Below are positions 55,246 through 64,000 of a DNA stretch of 64,000 nt, in pieces. The stretch comes from Streptomyces chattanoogensis (GTDB lineage: Bacteria > Actinomycetota > Actinomycetes > Streptomycetales > Streptomycetaceae). Positions within the stretch are counted from its first letter, which is position 1; each line of letters opens with the position of its first letter. The stretch spans positions 1-64,000 of the forward strand of contig NZ_LGKG01000002.1 in NCBI RefSeq assembly GCF_001294335.1, read 5' to 3'. Under the pieces are notes generated by a model. It saw only the letters and a list, made by a program, of their open reading frames with translations, ran no database searches and was not told where the DNA came from. The position numbers and the translations under genes were made by a program.

Positions 55246-56220
55246 TTAGAGGTCAATTCCGAACAGGGACGCCGCATTGGCCCACGAGAACTGTTCACGT
55301 TCCGCGTCTGTGGAGAAGTGGTTCAGGAAAGAGTCGATCTCCTCCTTGGCCGGCCGCTGGAAGGGGTAGTCGGTCGAGAAGATCAGCCGGTCAGCGGAGG
55401 TGACGGACAGGGCATGCTGCAGAAGTGCCGGGTTGAGCATTCCGGATGCGGTGATATGAAAATTCGACCGAATATAGCCCGATACCGGTCGCTGCAATCC
55501 TGCGATATGGGAGAGGCTGTCGGCTCGGTCCAGCCAGAACAGCAGCATCTCCCCCCAGTGGCCGAGCACGATCTGCAGGTCCGGATGGCGGTCGAATGTG
55601 CCTCGCAGGATCAGACGCAGGGCAGCCGTCGCGGCGTCCAGGTGCCAGCCCCACCCGAAGGTGGCGAGGGCGAGATTCGTCATGGGATCGAAGCCTCGAT
55701 ACGAGGCGTCACGGACAGCATCCGACGGCAGCTGGGGGTGGATGAACACCGGCTGGCCGAGTTCTGACGCGGCCGAGAAGAAGTCGTCATAGGCGGGGTC
55801 GTCGAGGAACAGGTCTCCTGCCCGGCTATAGACCATGGTGCCTACGTGCCCCGTGCCTGCAGCTCTTTCAAGCTCGCCCGCGACGTCCTTCGGCGAAGAC
55901 ATGGGCAGGGTGGACAGCGATCGAAAGCGGGTCGGGTTGCGGGAGACGGCTTCAGCGGCCACGTCGTTCGCGGCGCGGCTCAGTCTCAGGGCGTCCTCGG
56001 GCGGCAGCGGATGGGTTCCCGGCGGGGTGAGGGCGAGGACGGACAGGTCGATGCCTTGGGCGTCCATGGCTGCGATGCGGTCGGCCGCCAGGTCTTCCAG
56101 GCGTTGCTGGTTGTCGCCCATCTCGTTGAAGGCGAGGCTTTCGTCGGTGTGTGGCATGGCGCGCAGCGCGGACGTCACGTCCGGCATGATCCAGTGTTCT
56201 TCGATGGCGATGAGCGGCAT
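55246..56220 (-). CDS. Amidohydrolase/decarboxylase, ACMSD-like
   Basis: A 324-aa TIM-barrel metal-dependent hydrolase of the ACMSD/amidohydrolase_2 type. Markers: IAIEEHWIMPD at the N-terminus (in place of the HxH strand), HPQLPSDA, VLGHWGEMLLFWLDRAD and STDYPFQRPAKEEI with the catalytic Asp near the C-terminus. Start at ATG 56220, chosen because AAAGG lies 9 bp upstream; an ATG at 56229 is adjacent to the same site. It acts with the SDR gene downstream of a shared promoter region, likely on an aromatic acid such as a hydroxybenzoate. Confidence 0.85.
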   Translation of the reverse strand: MPLIAIEEHWIMPDVTSALRAMPHTDESLAFNEMGDNQQRLEDLAADRIAAMDAQGIDLSVLALTPPGTHPLPPEDALRLSRAANDVAAEAVSRNPTRFRSLSTLPMSSPKDVAGELERAAGTGHVGTMVYSRAGDLFLDDPAYDDFFSAASELGQPVFIHPQLPSDAVRDASYRGFDPMTNLALATFGWGWHLDAATAALRLILRGTFDRHPDLQIVLGHWGEMLLFWLDRADSLSHIAGLQRPVSGYIRSNFHITASGMLNPALLQHALSVTSADRLIFSTDYPFQRPAKEEIDSFLNHFSTDAEREQFSWANAASLFGIDL

Positions 56221-56350
56221 GGTCGTCATCCTTTCGGTGCCTTGCGGGTGCGGCTCCTGCAAGTGGCATCGGGTGACGCCTGGACGGACCCGGCGTGGGG
56301 CGCCGGCTGGGGCGTTCTCGTCAGGCCGCCCTGCCTGGTGATCGGTTCGT

Positions 56351-57067
56351 TTACCACGGCACGGTCTGACCCGAGCGGTCCAGATACGCCAGCCCGGGGG
56401 TGCCCAGCTTGGACAGCAGGACGTCCACCAGCAGCGGGACGCTTCCCTCGACGCTGAACGGTGCGTCCGGCCCGCCCAGGGCGGTGCGAATCCAGCCTGG
56501 TGCCAGGAGGGCGAAGGCGCGCTGCGTCTCGGCCTGCCGGGTTGCGAAGCTGCGCATGAACATGTTCAGGGCCGCTTTGCTTCCGCGGTAGACCTCGCGG
56601 CCGGCGGTCGTGTTGTTCGTGATGCTGCCTTGCCCGGACGACATCGCGCCGATCAGTCCGGTGGGGGATACGAGGTCTTCGAGTGCTTCGATGACGCGCA
56701 TGGGGCTGAGCGCGTTGGTGACCATCACCTGGACGAAGTCCGCTGTCGGAACCGCCCCGATCGGGGTCTGCTCATTGTTTGTGGTGCCGGCGTTGACGAA
56801 GAGCAGGTCGAGCCGGCGGTGGGCGAGGCGTTCGTGCAGGGGCGCCAGGTGGTCGGGCTCGTTGACGTCGAGGTGCTCGACGCTCACGCGCCCGTCAGAT
56901 CGGTCCGCGAGATCATGCAGGGCAGTTCGGGAAGCGGTGTCGCGGACTGTACCGATGACGCTCCATCCCCTGTCGAGGAATTCGGTCGCCATCGCGTGGC
57001 CGAGGCCACGCGAGGCCCCGATGATGAGTGCGGTCGGCGTGTGCTGATCTGTGCCGGTCGATGGCAT
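56351..57067 (-). CDS. SDR-family oxidoreductase
   Basis: A 238-aa SDR: IGASRGLG (about 16-23), NAGTTNN, Ser in SSGQGS, and Tyr/Lys in YRGSKAAL. It lies upstream of the amidohydrolase on the same strand (131-bp gap) and is divergent from the double-domain Lrp regulator, which probably controls both. A catabolic role for an aromatic compound would fit. Confidence 0.85.
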   Translation of the reverse strand: MPSTGTDQHTPTALIIGASRGLGHAMATEFLDRGWSVIGTVRDTASRTALHDLADRSDGRVSVEHLDVNEPDHLAPLHERLAHRRLDLLFVNAGTTNNEQTPIGAVPTADFVQVMVTNALSPMRVIEALEDLVSPTGLIGAMSSGQGSITNNTTAGREVYRGSKAALNMFMRSFATRQAETQRAFALLAPGWIRTALGGPDAPFSVEGSVPLLVDVLLSKLGTPGLAYLDRSGQTVPW

Positions 57068-57222
57068 ACGGCGTCATCTCCGTTCTTTCGCGGCGAACTC
57101 ACTTCGTGCACCGGGATGCCGTGGTCAGCGTGCTGCTGTGGCTCTTCAGCAGTGCCTTGCAAGTCTGTTCGCCGCGCTGTTTCCGGAGCGAGTCGAAGAG
57201 CCCCCTTTGTAGGATTCCCCTC

Positions 57223-58269
57223 ATGAGAGGCATATCAGTGGGTGAATCCGGCGTTGTGCAACCCGATGATGTGCGAATCATTCGCGCTCTGCAGATCGCT
57301 CCGCGGGCTTCATTTGCCTCGATAGCGAACGTGCTCGGCCTCACGGAAGGCTCCGTCAACCGCCGCTACCGGCGCCTGCGCGCCGACGGCGTCGTCCGCG
57401 TCGCGGGCATCGTGAATCCAGGCGCGCTGGGCCAGAGCAGGTGGCTGGTACGACTGCGCTGCCGCCCCGGCAGCGTCTCAGCAATCGCCGACGCACTCGC
57501 CAAGCGCGATGACGTCAACTGGGTCGCCTTGAGCGCAGCTGGCTGCGAAATTACCTGCGCGACTCAGTCACGGACGCGTGAGCAGCGCGAAGACCTGCTC
57601 GGTCAACGGCTGCCGCGCACCGCGGCGGTACTCGACATCAATGCCTTCGCCATGCTCCGTCAGTTCATGGGAGGCCGCGGCCACTACTGGGCCGCTCTGC
57701 AAGGCACCCTGTCTCCGGAGCAGGAGGCCATGCTGGGCAGTGAAGGTTCGCCTTTCACTGAAGCCCCAGTGGTCACCCGCGATCCTGTGCGCCTCACCGC
57801 AGAGGACGAGAAGATCCTCGGCTCTCTCGCTGCAGACGGTCGCGCCAGTCTCGTCGACCTCGCTGCAGCGGCGGACTCCACTCCAGGGCGGGTATCACGC
57901 CGCCTTCACGCTTTGCTCGAGCGTCGCGTCGTCCACATCGACGTCGAGATCGCGGCAGCCGCTCTGGGCTATCACGCTCGGGCGAACCTGTGGCTGCGAG
58001 TGCATCCGTCGGCAGTGAAGAGTGTCGGACGCACGCTTGCGCAGGAACCCGAGATCGCCTTTGCTGCGGCCGTGTCCGGGCCCTACAACATCCATGCCGT
58101 CGCGCACTGCCGCGACCTCGACGAACTGTTCGAGTTCACGACGGGCCGCATCGGGTCCCTGGCCGACCTGCAGAGCATGGAAGTCTCACCTGTGCTGCAG
58201 CACGTCAAGCAGGCTGGCACGCTGCTGTCTGGCGATCGCCTCGTCGACACACGACGTACTCGAGCGTGA
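57223..58269 (+). CDS. Double-domain Lrp/AsnC-type regulator
   Basis: A 348-aa protein formed by two Lrp/AsnC units: HTH 1 (DDVRIIRALQIAPRASFASI) with ligand-binding domain 1, then HTH 2 (TAEDEKILGSLAADGRASLV, then DLAAAADSTPGRVSRRL) with domain 2 (VSGPYNIHAVAHCRDLDELF). Typical Lrp proteins have one unit (about 150 aa), so this is a tandem duplication that could act as a pseudo-dimer. The ATG at 57223 is used; GTG 57238 is possible. It is divergent from the SDR/amidohydrolase genes. Confidence 0.88.
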   Translation: MRGISVGESGVVQPDDVRIIRALQIAPRASFASIANVLGLTEGSVNRRYRRLRADGVVRVAGIVNPGALGQSRWLVRLRCRPGSVSAIADALAKRDDVNWVALSAAGCEITCATQSRTREQREDLLGQRLPRTAAVLDINAFAMLRQFMGGRGHYWAALQGTLSPEQEAMLGSEGSPFTEAPVVTRDPVRLTAEDEKILGSLAADGRASLVDLAAAADSTPGRVSRRLHALLERRVVHIDVEIAAAALGYHARANLWLRVHPSAVKSVGRTLAQEPEIAFAAAVSGPYNIHAVAHCRDLDELFEFTTGRIGSLADLQSMEVSPVLQHVKQAGTLLSGDRLVDTRRTRA

Positions 58270-58913
58270 ACACCTCGGCACACCCGGCCTGAACCGAACA
58301 TGGCGGCGGCCGCGTGCCCTGCGGGACGTCGGCCTACGTTGCTGACGCCACCATGGTTCACGGTTCGTATCGGCTCCACCCCAGCTGAAGCGGATGTGGG
58401 AGAAGGGGGTCGCCATCAAGACCTGAGGCACCATCACACCGGCAGCCAGGAACGGTCACGCCAGCGGGGTGAGCGCGGCGGCCGCATCGCACTCCGTGCC
58501 GGCCGAGGCCCCGGGACGGCGCAGCTCGGTCAGCGCCTCGTCCAGGTCCAGTGGGGTGTGGACCGGTACCAACGACACAGCCCCTGTGTGTGTTCGCCGG
58601 CCTCGTGAGGCAGGCCACCGGCCCGGCAGCCGACAGCACGGACCGACTCCACTTCCTGGCGGGCACACCGGCACGCTGCAGGGGCGAGTCCACCTGCTGC
58701 CCGACGCCCGGGCCCGCCCCTGGCCGTGGCCCGGGCCCTGCGGACCACACCAGGCTGACGGGGCGACAGGGCGACAGGGCGACAGGGCGACAGCCCCATG
58801 GTCATCCCCAGGGCGGCAGCGGCAGGCGATGCCGCCGGCTCTCGGTCGGCATGGGCATCGTGACGGCTGCGACAGGTCCCGAGGAGTTCAGCAACGAGGC
58901 CGCGGCATTCGGT
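58270..58913. other. Gene-poor spacer with fragments
   Basis: About 640 bp. A minus-strand fragment (PVHTPLDLDEALTELRRPGA, about 58456-58600) reads like the C-terminus of a real protein but lacks a start. The 8-bp tandem array is listed separately. No intact gene. Confidence 0.45.
58762..58793. repeat. 8-bp tandem repeat, 4 copies
   Basis: GGCGACAG is repeated four times without change. Confidence 0.95.
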
Positions 58914-59798
58914 TCAGCTCGGCAGGGCCGCCTCGAGCTGCGTCAGTTCCGCCGTGCTCAGTTTGAGCTGCACCGCCTGGGCCGAGTCCCGGACGGAGGC
59001 CGGGCGGCTGGCTCCGGGTACCGGGATCACCACCGGGGAGCGGGCCAGCAGCCAGGCCAGGGCGATCTGTTGCGGGCTGACGCCCCGTTCGGCGGCGATG
59101 CGGTGGAAGGCGGTGCCTGCCGAAGCCGCGCCGGAGGGGCCGTCGAGGGAGCTGCGGGAGATGCCGCCGAGCGGGCTCCAGGGCAGGAAGGCCAGGCCCA
59201 GTTCGGTGCTCAGCTGCAGCTCGGGCTCACTGTCGCGGACCGCCGGCGAGTACTGGTTCTGCACGGAGACGAACCCGTCCCCCAGGATCGCGTGCGCCTC
59301 GCGGATCTGGGCACAGGTGACGTTGGAGATCCCGGCGGCGCGGATCGTGCCGGCGTCGAGCAGGTCGCGCAGGGCGCCGACGGACTCCGCCCAGGGCACG
59401 GCCGGGTCCGGCTTGTGCAGCTGGTACAGGCCGATGGCCTCGACGCCCAGGCGGTTCGCGGAGGCCTCGGCGGCGCGCTTGAGGTGCTCGGGGCTGCCGG
59501 TGACGGTCCAGCTGCCGTCGCCGGGGCGGCCGCGGCCGCCTTTGGTGGCGACCAGGACGCCGGAGGTGTCGCCGCCGTAGCGGGCCAGGGCGCGGGCGAT
59601 CAGGAGCTCGTTGTGGCCTGCCTCGTCGGCGTGCCAGTGGTAGCTGTCGGCGGTGTCGATGAGCGTGACGCCGGCGTCGAGGGCGGCGTGGACGGTGGCG
59701 ATGGCTTGCTGTTCGTCCGGGCGGTGCTCGATGGACAGTGGCATGGCGCCCAGGCCGATGGCGCTGACGGTGGTGTCGGCGATGGTGCGGTACTGCAT
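58914..59798 (-). CDS. Aldo/keto reductase
   Basis: A 294-aa NADPH-dependent reductase with an intact catalytic tetrad: Asp48 (IDTADSY), Tyr53, Lys86 (LVATKGGRG) and His128 (YQLHKPDP). The AKR nucleotide-binding loop (PVVIPVPGASRPASV) is near the C-terminus. It follows the epimerase-like gene by 15 bp on the same strand, so they form an operon divergent from the LysR regulator. Substrate unknown. Confidence 0.9.
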   Translation of the reverse strand: MQYRTIADTTVSAIGLGAMPLSIEHRPDEQQAIATVHAALDAGVTLIDTADSYHWHADEAGHNELLIARALARYGGDTSGVLVATKGGRGRPGDGSWTVTGSPEHLKRAAEASANRLGVEAIGLYQLHKPDPAVPWAESVGALRDLLDAGTIRAAGISNVTCAQIREAHAILGDGFVSVQNQYSPAVRDSEPELQLSTELGLAFLPWSPLGGISRSSLDGPSGAASAGTAFHRIAAERGVSPQQIALAWLLARSPVVIPVPGASRPASVRDSAQAVQLKLSTAELTQLEAALPS

Positions 59799-59813
59799 GG
59801 CGGTTCGTGCTCC

Positions 59814-60755
59814 TCAGGCGGCGGGGGCGGCGGATGCGGTGAGGGCTTCGGCGACGGCGCCGGGCAGCCAGTCGGCAGTACGGGAGAAGGTGAAACCCAG
59901 TTGTTTCGCACGGGTGTTGCTCATGGCGTAGTGGCGGTCGAAGGAGAATGGCGAGGCGGTCCCGCCCTCGGCGACGGTCTGGTAGGCGGGCTCGCGGCCG
60001 GTCCCCGCGGCGACGATCGCGGCCAGGTCGCGCACGTCGAGCAGGCCGTCGGAGCAGGCGTTGACCGGACCGGTGAAGTCGGTGGCGGTGGCTGCCCACA
60101 GCAGCAGGTCCGCCAGCTCCTCGTGGTGGATGAACACCGTCGGCAGCGCCTCGGCGTGCACGGCGATGTCGTCGCCCTGGGTGATGCGCTCGGTGTAGTG
60201 CGCGAGCCGGCCGGTGAACTCCTGCGCGCCGCCGCCCAGCACGTGGGCGCTGCGCACGGAGGCGAACTCGAAGCCGTCAGCCCGGGTGAAGAGGGCCTCC
60301 GCCTGGCGCTTGCCTTCGGCGTAGTGCGCCTTGAGGTACGCCTCGTCGTGCCAGGGCAGATCCGTCGACACCAGCCAGGTGGCCGGGTCCACGGTCTCCT
60401 CCGGCACCGGGGTGCCCGCCGGCACGGTCGCGAGCGCGGCGGTCGCCGGGTCGTAGACCTCGATCGTGGAGGTCATGACGTAGCGCCGGGTGCGGCCGGC
60501 GAAGGCGCGGGCGGCGATCGCGGCCTGCACCGGGGTGTAGCAGACCTGATCGACGACCGCGTCGAAGGTGCGCGAGCCGAGCGCGGCGACGAGAGCGGCC
60601 TCGTCGTTGCGATCGACAACGAGGTGCTCGACACCGGTGGGCGGCCGGGCGGAGCCGCGGTTGAGGACAGTTACCTGATGGCCGACCGCCTGCAGGCGCT
60701 CGACCAGGAGCTTTCCAAAGTAACGGCTTCCGCCGATGACGCAGATTCTTTGCAT
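59814..60755 (-). CDS. NAD-dependent epimerase/dehydratase-like reductase
   Basis: A 313-aa extended SDR starting at ATG 60755 (MQRICVIGGSRYFGKLLVER). The nucleotide motif GGSRYFG is atypical, as in CSP41-like and nucleotide-sugar reductases. The usual catalytic YxxxK is read as HYAEGKRQAEA. It lies 71 bp from the LysR start on the opposite strand. A sugar-nucleotide or isoflavone-type substrate cannot be distinguished. Confidence 0.82.
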   Translation of the reverse strand: MQRICVIGGSRYFGKLLVERLQAVGHQVTVLNRGSARPPTGVEHLVVDRNDEAALVAALGSRTFDAVVDQVCYTPVQAAIAARAFAGRTRRYVMTSTIEVYDPATAALATVPAGTPVPEETVDPATWLVSTDLPWHDEAYLKAHYAEGKRQAEALFTRADGFEFASVRSAHVLGGGAQEFTGRLAHYTERITQGDDIAVHAEALPTVFIHHEELADLLLWAATATDFTGPVNACSDGLLDVRDLAAIVAAGTGREPAYQTVAEGGTASPFSFDRHYAMSNTRAKQLGFTFSRTADWLPGAVAEALTASAAPAA

Positions 60756-60825
60756 GCCCCCAGCCTGGACGCCTACTGTCACCAGCAGAAGTGGCGGCTT
60801 ACTGGAAGCGTATGAAGGAATACTG

Positions 60826-61821
60826 TTGATCGACGTGCAACGGCTCCGCGTCCTGCGGGCGGTGGCGGACCACGGCAGCTTCAGCAAGGCGGCCGCGGCT
60901 CTCCACCTCACCCCCTCCGCCGTCTCCCAGCACGTAGCGGTGCTCGAACGCAGCCTCGGTGCCCAGGTCGTGGCACGCAGCACGCGCGGGGTCACCCTCA
61001 CTCAGGCCGGCCGGATCATGGTCGGAGCCGCCGAGTCCGTGGCAGCCGAGCTCGAACGGGCGAAGCAGCAGGTCGAGCGGCTCAGCACGGGGCGCGTACA
61101 GCTCACCGTCGCCACCTTCACCAGCGGCGGCAGGCACCTGCTGCCCGGCGCTCTTTCCCGGCTCATGGCAACCCATCCCAGCACCCTGATCCACGTCAGG
61201 GAGGGCGAGCCCGAGGACACCTTGCCCCTTGTCCGCCAAGGCGCCGTCGACCTCGCACTCGCCTACCACTTCGATGGCCCGCTGCCTGTCGGGCCGGGCT
61301 CGAACTCCGGCCTGCAGTGGACCGCACTCCTGGAAGATCCCCTGCACGTCGTCCTGCCCAAGAAGCATCGACTCGCCGACCGCGAGTCACTCGACATCAC
61401 CGAACTGGCAGCCGAGCCCTGGGTGCTCGGCTGCCTCAAAACCGAGGCATACCTGCGCCGCTACGCCGAGCGCGCAGGCTTCGAACCGGAAGTGCGCGGT
61501 AGCACCACCGACTACTTCTTCGCCCGCTCGCTTGTCGCCGCGGGAATGGGAATCTCCCTGATCCCTTCCATCGCGCTCGTCCCGACTGTGCCGGGTCTGC
61601 ACGCCGTCCCGATCGAGCCGCCGACTCCGACCCGGCACATCGGCGTTGCCACGATCGGCCGCCGACGCGACCCCTCCCACGTCACGACGTTCATCGAGGC
61701 CCTCCGCGAGCAGGCGCTGTATCCATCGGAGATCCCCGAACAACAACTGCCAGCGGCAGCGCAGCCACTGGCAGCCCAGCCACTGGCAGTCCCGCGTGAC
61801 CAACCGCGCATCCAACTCTGA
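60826..61821 (+). CDS. LysR-type transcriptional regulator
   Basis: A 331-aa LysR protein starting at TTG 60826 (LIDVQRLRVLRAVADHGSFS) with GAAGGA 6 bp upstream. The winged helix covers about 3-62 and the type 2 periplasmic-binding-like effector domain about 90-295. The C-terminus carries an alanine/glutamine tail (LAAQPLAVPRDQPRIQL) with an imperfect 14-bp duplication. It presumably regulates the divergent reductase pair. Confidence 0.9.
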   Translation: MIDVQRLRVLRAVADHGSFSKAAAALHLTPSAVSQHVAVLERSLGAQVVARSTRGVTLTQAGRIMVGAAESVAAELERAKQQVERLSTGRVQLTVATFTSGGRHLLPGALSRLMATHPSTLIHVREGEPEDTLPLVRQGAVDLALAYHFDGPLPVGPGSNSGLQWTALLEDPLHVVLPKKHRLADRESLDITELAAEPWVLGCLKTEAYLRRYAERAGFEPEVRGSTTDYFFARSLVAAGMGISLIPSIALVPTVPGLHAVPIEPPTPTRHIGVATIGRRRDPSHVTTFIEALREQALYPSEIPEQQLPAAAQPLAAQPLAVPRDQPRIQL

Positions 61822-62306
61822 CCGGCCCAGCGACATTCTCGGCTCTCCGGAGGCCCTGGATGGTCGCGAAGATGGAGTCCTGGTTCTCCCGCAGGCGCAG
61901 TAGCCGGTGGCGCCCGTCGCGCCCAGGACGCTGATACGGAAGGTGAGACGCTGCCACCCGGCCCGGGATGAGTAGCGGGAGACCCGGCCTTCGCGCTTGG
62001 GCAGGATGCGAGTGCCCGAACCCCAGAACGTGGCGTCGGTCTTCCCCTCCCCCACAGGGCGCGGCCGGCCAGAAACGGGCCGATGCCGAACGCGAGGGAT
62101 TCGGCGGTCTCTTCCACCTGCTTACCGAACTTTGTCTGTGCTGTTGGCCGGGCCCGTTCAGTGTGCGTCCTGACGCCTCTCCCCGGCAGCAGACACCCAC
62201 CGCAAGAGCTCTGGCCTGCGGCTAGTTTCGAACGAGCGCGCAGGTCAGGGTGTACTTGCCGGAGTGGCAGAAGCGGCACGCGACGCCCGGGCCGGGGTGT
62301 GCGGGG
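61822..62306. other. Degenerate stretch, possible broken gene
   Basis: About 480 bp. Minus-strand pieces (KQVEETAESLAFGIGPFLAG and, one frame over, KTDATFWGSGTRILPKREGR, then VSRYSSRAGWQRLTFRI) read together like one protein broken near 62055. I do not recognise the family. Confidence 0.4.
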
Positions 62307-62390
62307 TTCGTTGATCTCCAAGAACAGCGTTTGGCGACCGGCTCCGGAGGCAGTTGGTGATCACCTGGCTCACGGATCTCGATGAGAAAC
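62307..62390 (+). repeat. Dispersed element, copy A
   Basis: Contains GGCAGTTGGTGATCA (62349-62363), 15 bp, then TCGATGAGAA (62379-62388), as at 28224-28263. Its upstream 45 bp match the minus-strand copy at 52681-52765. Translation in one frame gives ISKNSVWRPAPEAVGDHLAH and a TGA at 62383. Confidence 0.6.
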
Positions 62391-62511
62391 GGTTCTGGAT
62401 CAATTTCTGTGGAGCGCACACTCTGGGTGACTGTTGCTCTTGGTGTCAGCTCTGCGGAGGTCGCCCGAAAACAGCCGTCTACGACCACGACTTGGCTGAC
62501 AGTGCTGGGCT

Positions 62512-63890
62512 GTGGACGAGGTCATGCTCCGTCTGGAGGAGTTGCTGTTCCTGTCGGCTCCGGAGGTTGCGGTGGTGTCGGCGTGTGGAGCCTGGTCGAA
62601 CCGAGTGCACGGCTCCTACCTGCGGTTCCCTGCCGATCTACCCAGCGCGGGACGGTGCGTGGTGCTGGCTCTGCAAGTCCGACGGTTCGCCTGCACGGCT
62701 ACTTCGTGCAAACGGCGGACGTTCGCCGAACAGATCCCGGGGCTGACCCGCCGATACAGCCGGCGGACCGAACGGCTGCGGTCGGCACTGGCCGAGGTCG
62801 GCCTCGCGCTCGCTGGCCGAGCCGGGGCCCGCATCGCAGATGTCTTCGGGATCTCGGTCAGCCGCGGCACTGTGTTGCGGCTGGTCGACGGCCTTCCAGA
62901 GCCACAGTCACGGACTCCGCGGGTAGTTGGTGTCGACGAATACGCGATGCGCAAGGGCCGGGTCTACGGGACTGTGCTGGTCGACGTGGAGACCGGCCGG
63001 CCAGTGGACCTGCTGCCTGATCGTGAAGCGGCAACGCTCGCAGCCTGGCTCAGCGAACGCCCAGGGATCGAGGTGATCTGCCGCGTCAGGAGCCCGCCAA
63101 GGCTGCTCAGGCGGCCGATGGATCGACCACAACACCGTGGCCGACAGGGCACCGGTTCGCCGACCGCACCCGCGAGAAACACGCAATCGTCCACGCACTG
63201 CTGGCCAAGGGCCACAGCAGACGAGCCATCGGCCGCCAGCTCCACATGACCCACCGGACGGTCAAACGCCTCGCCGACGCCGCAGCCCCGGAAGACCTCT
63301 TTCACGGGCAATGGCAAAACCGACCCACGAAGCTCGACGACTTCAAGCCCTACCTGCACGAACGATGGGCCGAGGGCTGCACGAACGCGTGGACCCTCTG
63401 GGAGGAGCTCAAGGCCCACGGATACGCCGGCGGATACGGAACCGTGCGCGCTTATGTCCGCCCCTTCCGCGGGTCTGCACCGACGGACGCTCGCCCACCA
63501 ACTCCTCGGACGGTCACCAAGTGGATCCTGACCCGCCCCGAGGCTCTCCAGGAGAGTGACCGCCTCAAACTCAAGTCCGTCCTGGTGCACTGTCCTGAAC
63601 TGGAGGCTCTGACCAGGCATTTCCGTGGCTTCGCGCAGATTCTCACCCAGCTCCAGGGCAATCGGCTCCTCGAATGGATCACGGCGGTCCGCGCCGACGA
63701 CTTGCCCAGCATGCGCACCTTCGTCAACGGCCTTGAACGTGATCTCGACGCTGTCATCGCGGGTCTCACCCTGCCCTGGAACTCGGGAATCGTCGAAGGC
63801 CATGTCAACCGGATCAAAATGATCAAGCGTCAAATGTACGGACGTGCAGGCTTTAACCTCCTGCGTAAACGGGTGCTACTCGCTGGCTGA
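62512..63890 (+). pseudogene. ISL3-family transposase with internal deletion
   Basis: From GTG 62512 the frame reads an ISL3 N-terminus with zinc finger, then [20 protein letters not shown] (first catalytic Asp) to about 63080 (GIEVICR). There the second catalytic region (normally RDRA...) is missing. The frame changes and the C-terminal part follows: [33 protein letters not shown], and the Glu region NSGIVEGHVNRIKMIKRQMY to 63890. With the second Asp deleted the protein cannot be active. Confidence 0.8.
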
Positions 63891-64000
63891 GCCTCCATCG
63901 CCGTTCGCTCGGAGATCGCGAATTTTGAACGTTGCGGGTGAAGGGTGCTGATCGCATCCTTCTCCATGCAATTCATTCGGGAGCAGAGCCCATGCGATGG
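63891..64000. other. Window end, downstream of ISL3
   Basis: About 110 bp. GGGAGCAGAGCCCATG near 63980 may belong to the right end of the ISL3 element, but a matching left-end repeat was not found. Confidence 0.35.

Overview
The window is high-GC actinobacterial DNA, almost certainly from a Streptomyces. Third codon positions are mostly G or C, GTG and TTG starts are common, and many proteins are of types I associate with Streptomyces: a snapalysin-like protease, XRE/TPR and MmyB-type regulators, LysR and GlxA regulators, and short lineage-specific proteins. There is no rRNA, tRNA, ribosomal-protein operon or other core locus. Intact genes are separated by broken genes, at least eight transposase remnants (ISL3, IS5, IS110, IS630, IS21 and an IS4/IS701-like element) and at least eight short tandem-repeat arrays. 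This looks like an accessory, chromosome-arm-like region that has absorbed and lost many elements. Homology statements rest on recognising motifs by eye; no database was searched.

Layout. 1-10 kb: a TetR regulator with a perfect operator-like palindrome and a coupled serine beta-lactamase-like hydrolase; a divergent XRE/TPR regulator and JmjC cupin with a decayed aldo/keto reductase; a snapalysin-type protease; Nudix and ATPase remnants; an isochorismatase-type hydrolase divergent from a GlxA regulator. 10-18 kb: a PQQ-like lipoprotein, an alpha/beta hydrolase, a RmlD-like reductase, a frameshifted IS, and two small proteins with ribosome-factor-like folds. 18-21.5 kb: a WXG100-like protein, a 521-aa protein with a calpain-like C-H-N cysteine-protease domain, a lipoprotein and a small partner, resembling a type VII secretion effector locus.

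21.7-27.5 kb: a decayed multicopper oxidase, then a tightly coupled four-gene operon read leftward: DHA2-type MFS exporter, PP-loop ATPase, Nudix-HAD fusion, class V PLP enzyme. The content matches the logic of the Erwinia amylovora 6-thioguanine pathway (ATP-dependent sulfur transferase YcfA plus PLP sulfur-mobilising enzyme YcfC). I consider this the most exciting locus here: a candidate actinobacterial thio-purine or other thioamide antimetabolite cluster with its own AT-rich, palindrome-rich promoter region.

27.5-38 kb: mostly debris (XRE, helicase and IS fragments, a DUF1963-like gene with one in-frame TGA, tandem repeats) with a few small intact genes. 38.3-42.7 kb: a 1,458-aa repeat protein. 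43-51 kb: CMD-fold protein, three SDRs, a lipase-like hydrolase and an MmyB-type regulator divergent from an SDR pair. 51-54 kb: IS chimeras. 54-62 kb: a methyltransferase; an amidohydrolase/SDR pair divergent from a double-domain Lrp regulator; and an aldo/keto reductase/epimerase pair divergent from a LysR regulator. 62.5-63.9 kb: an ISL3 transposase with an internal deletion.
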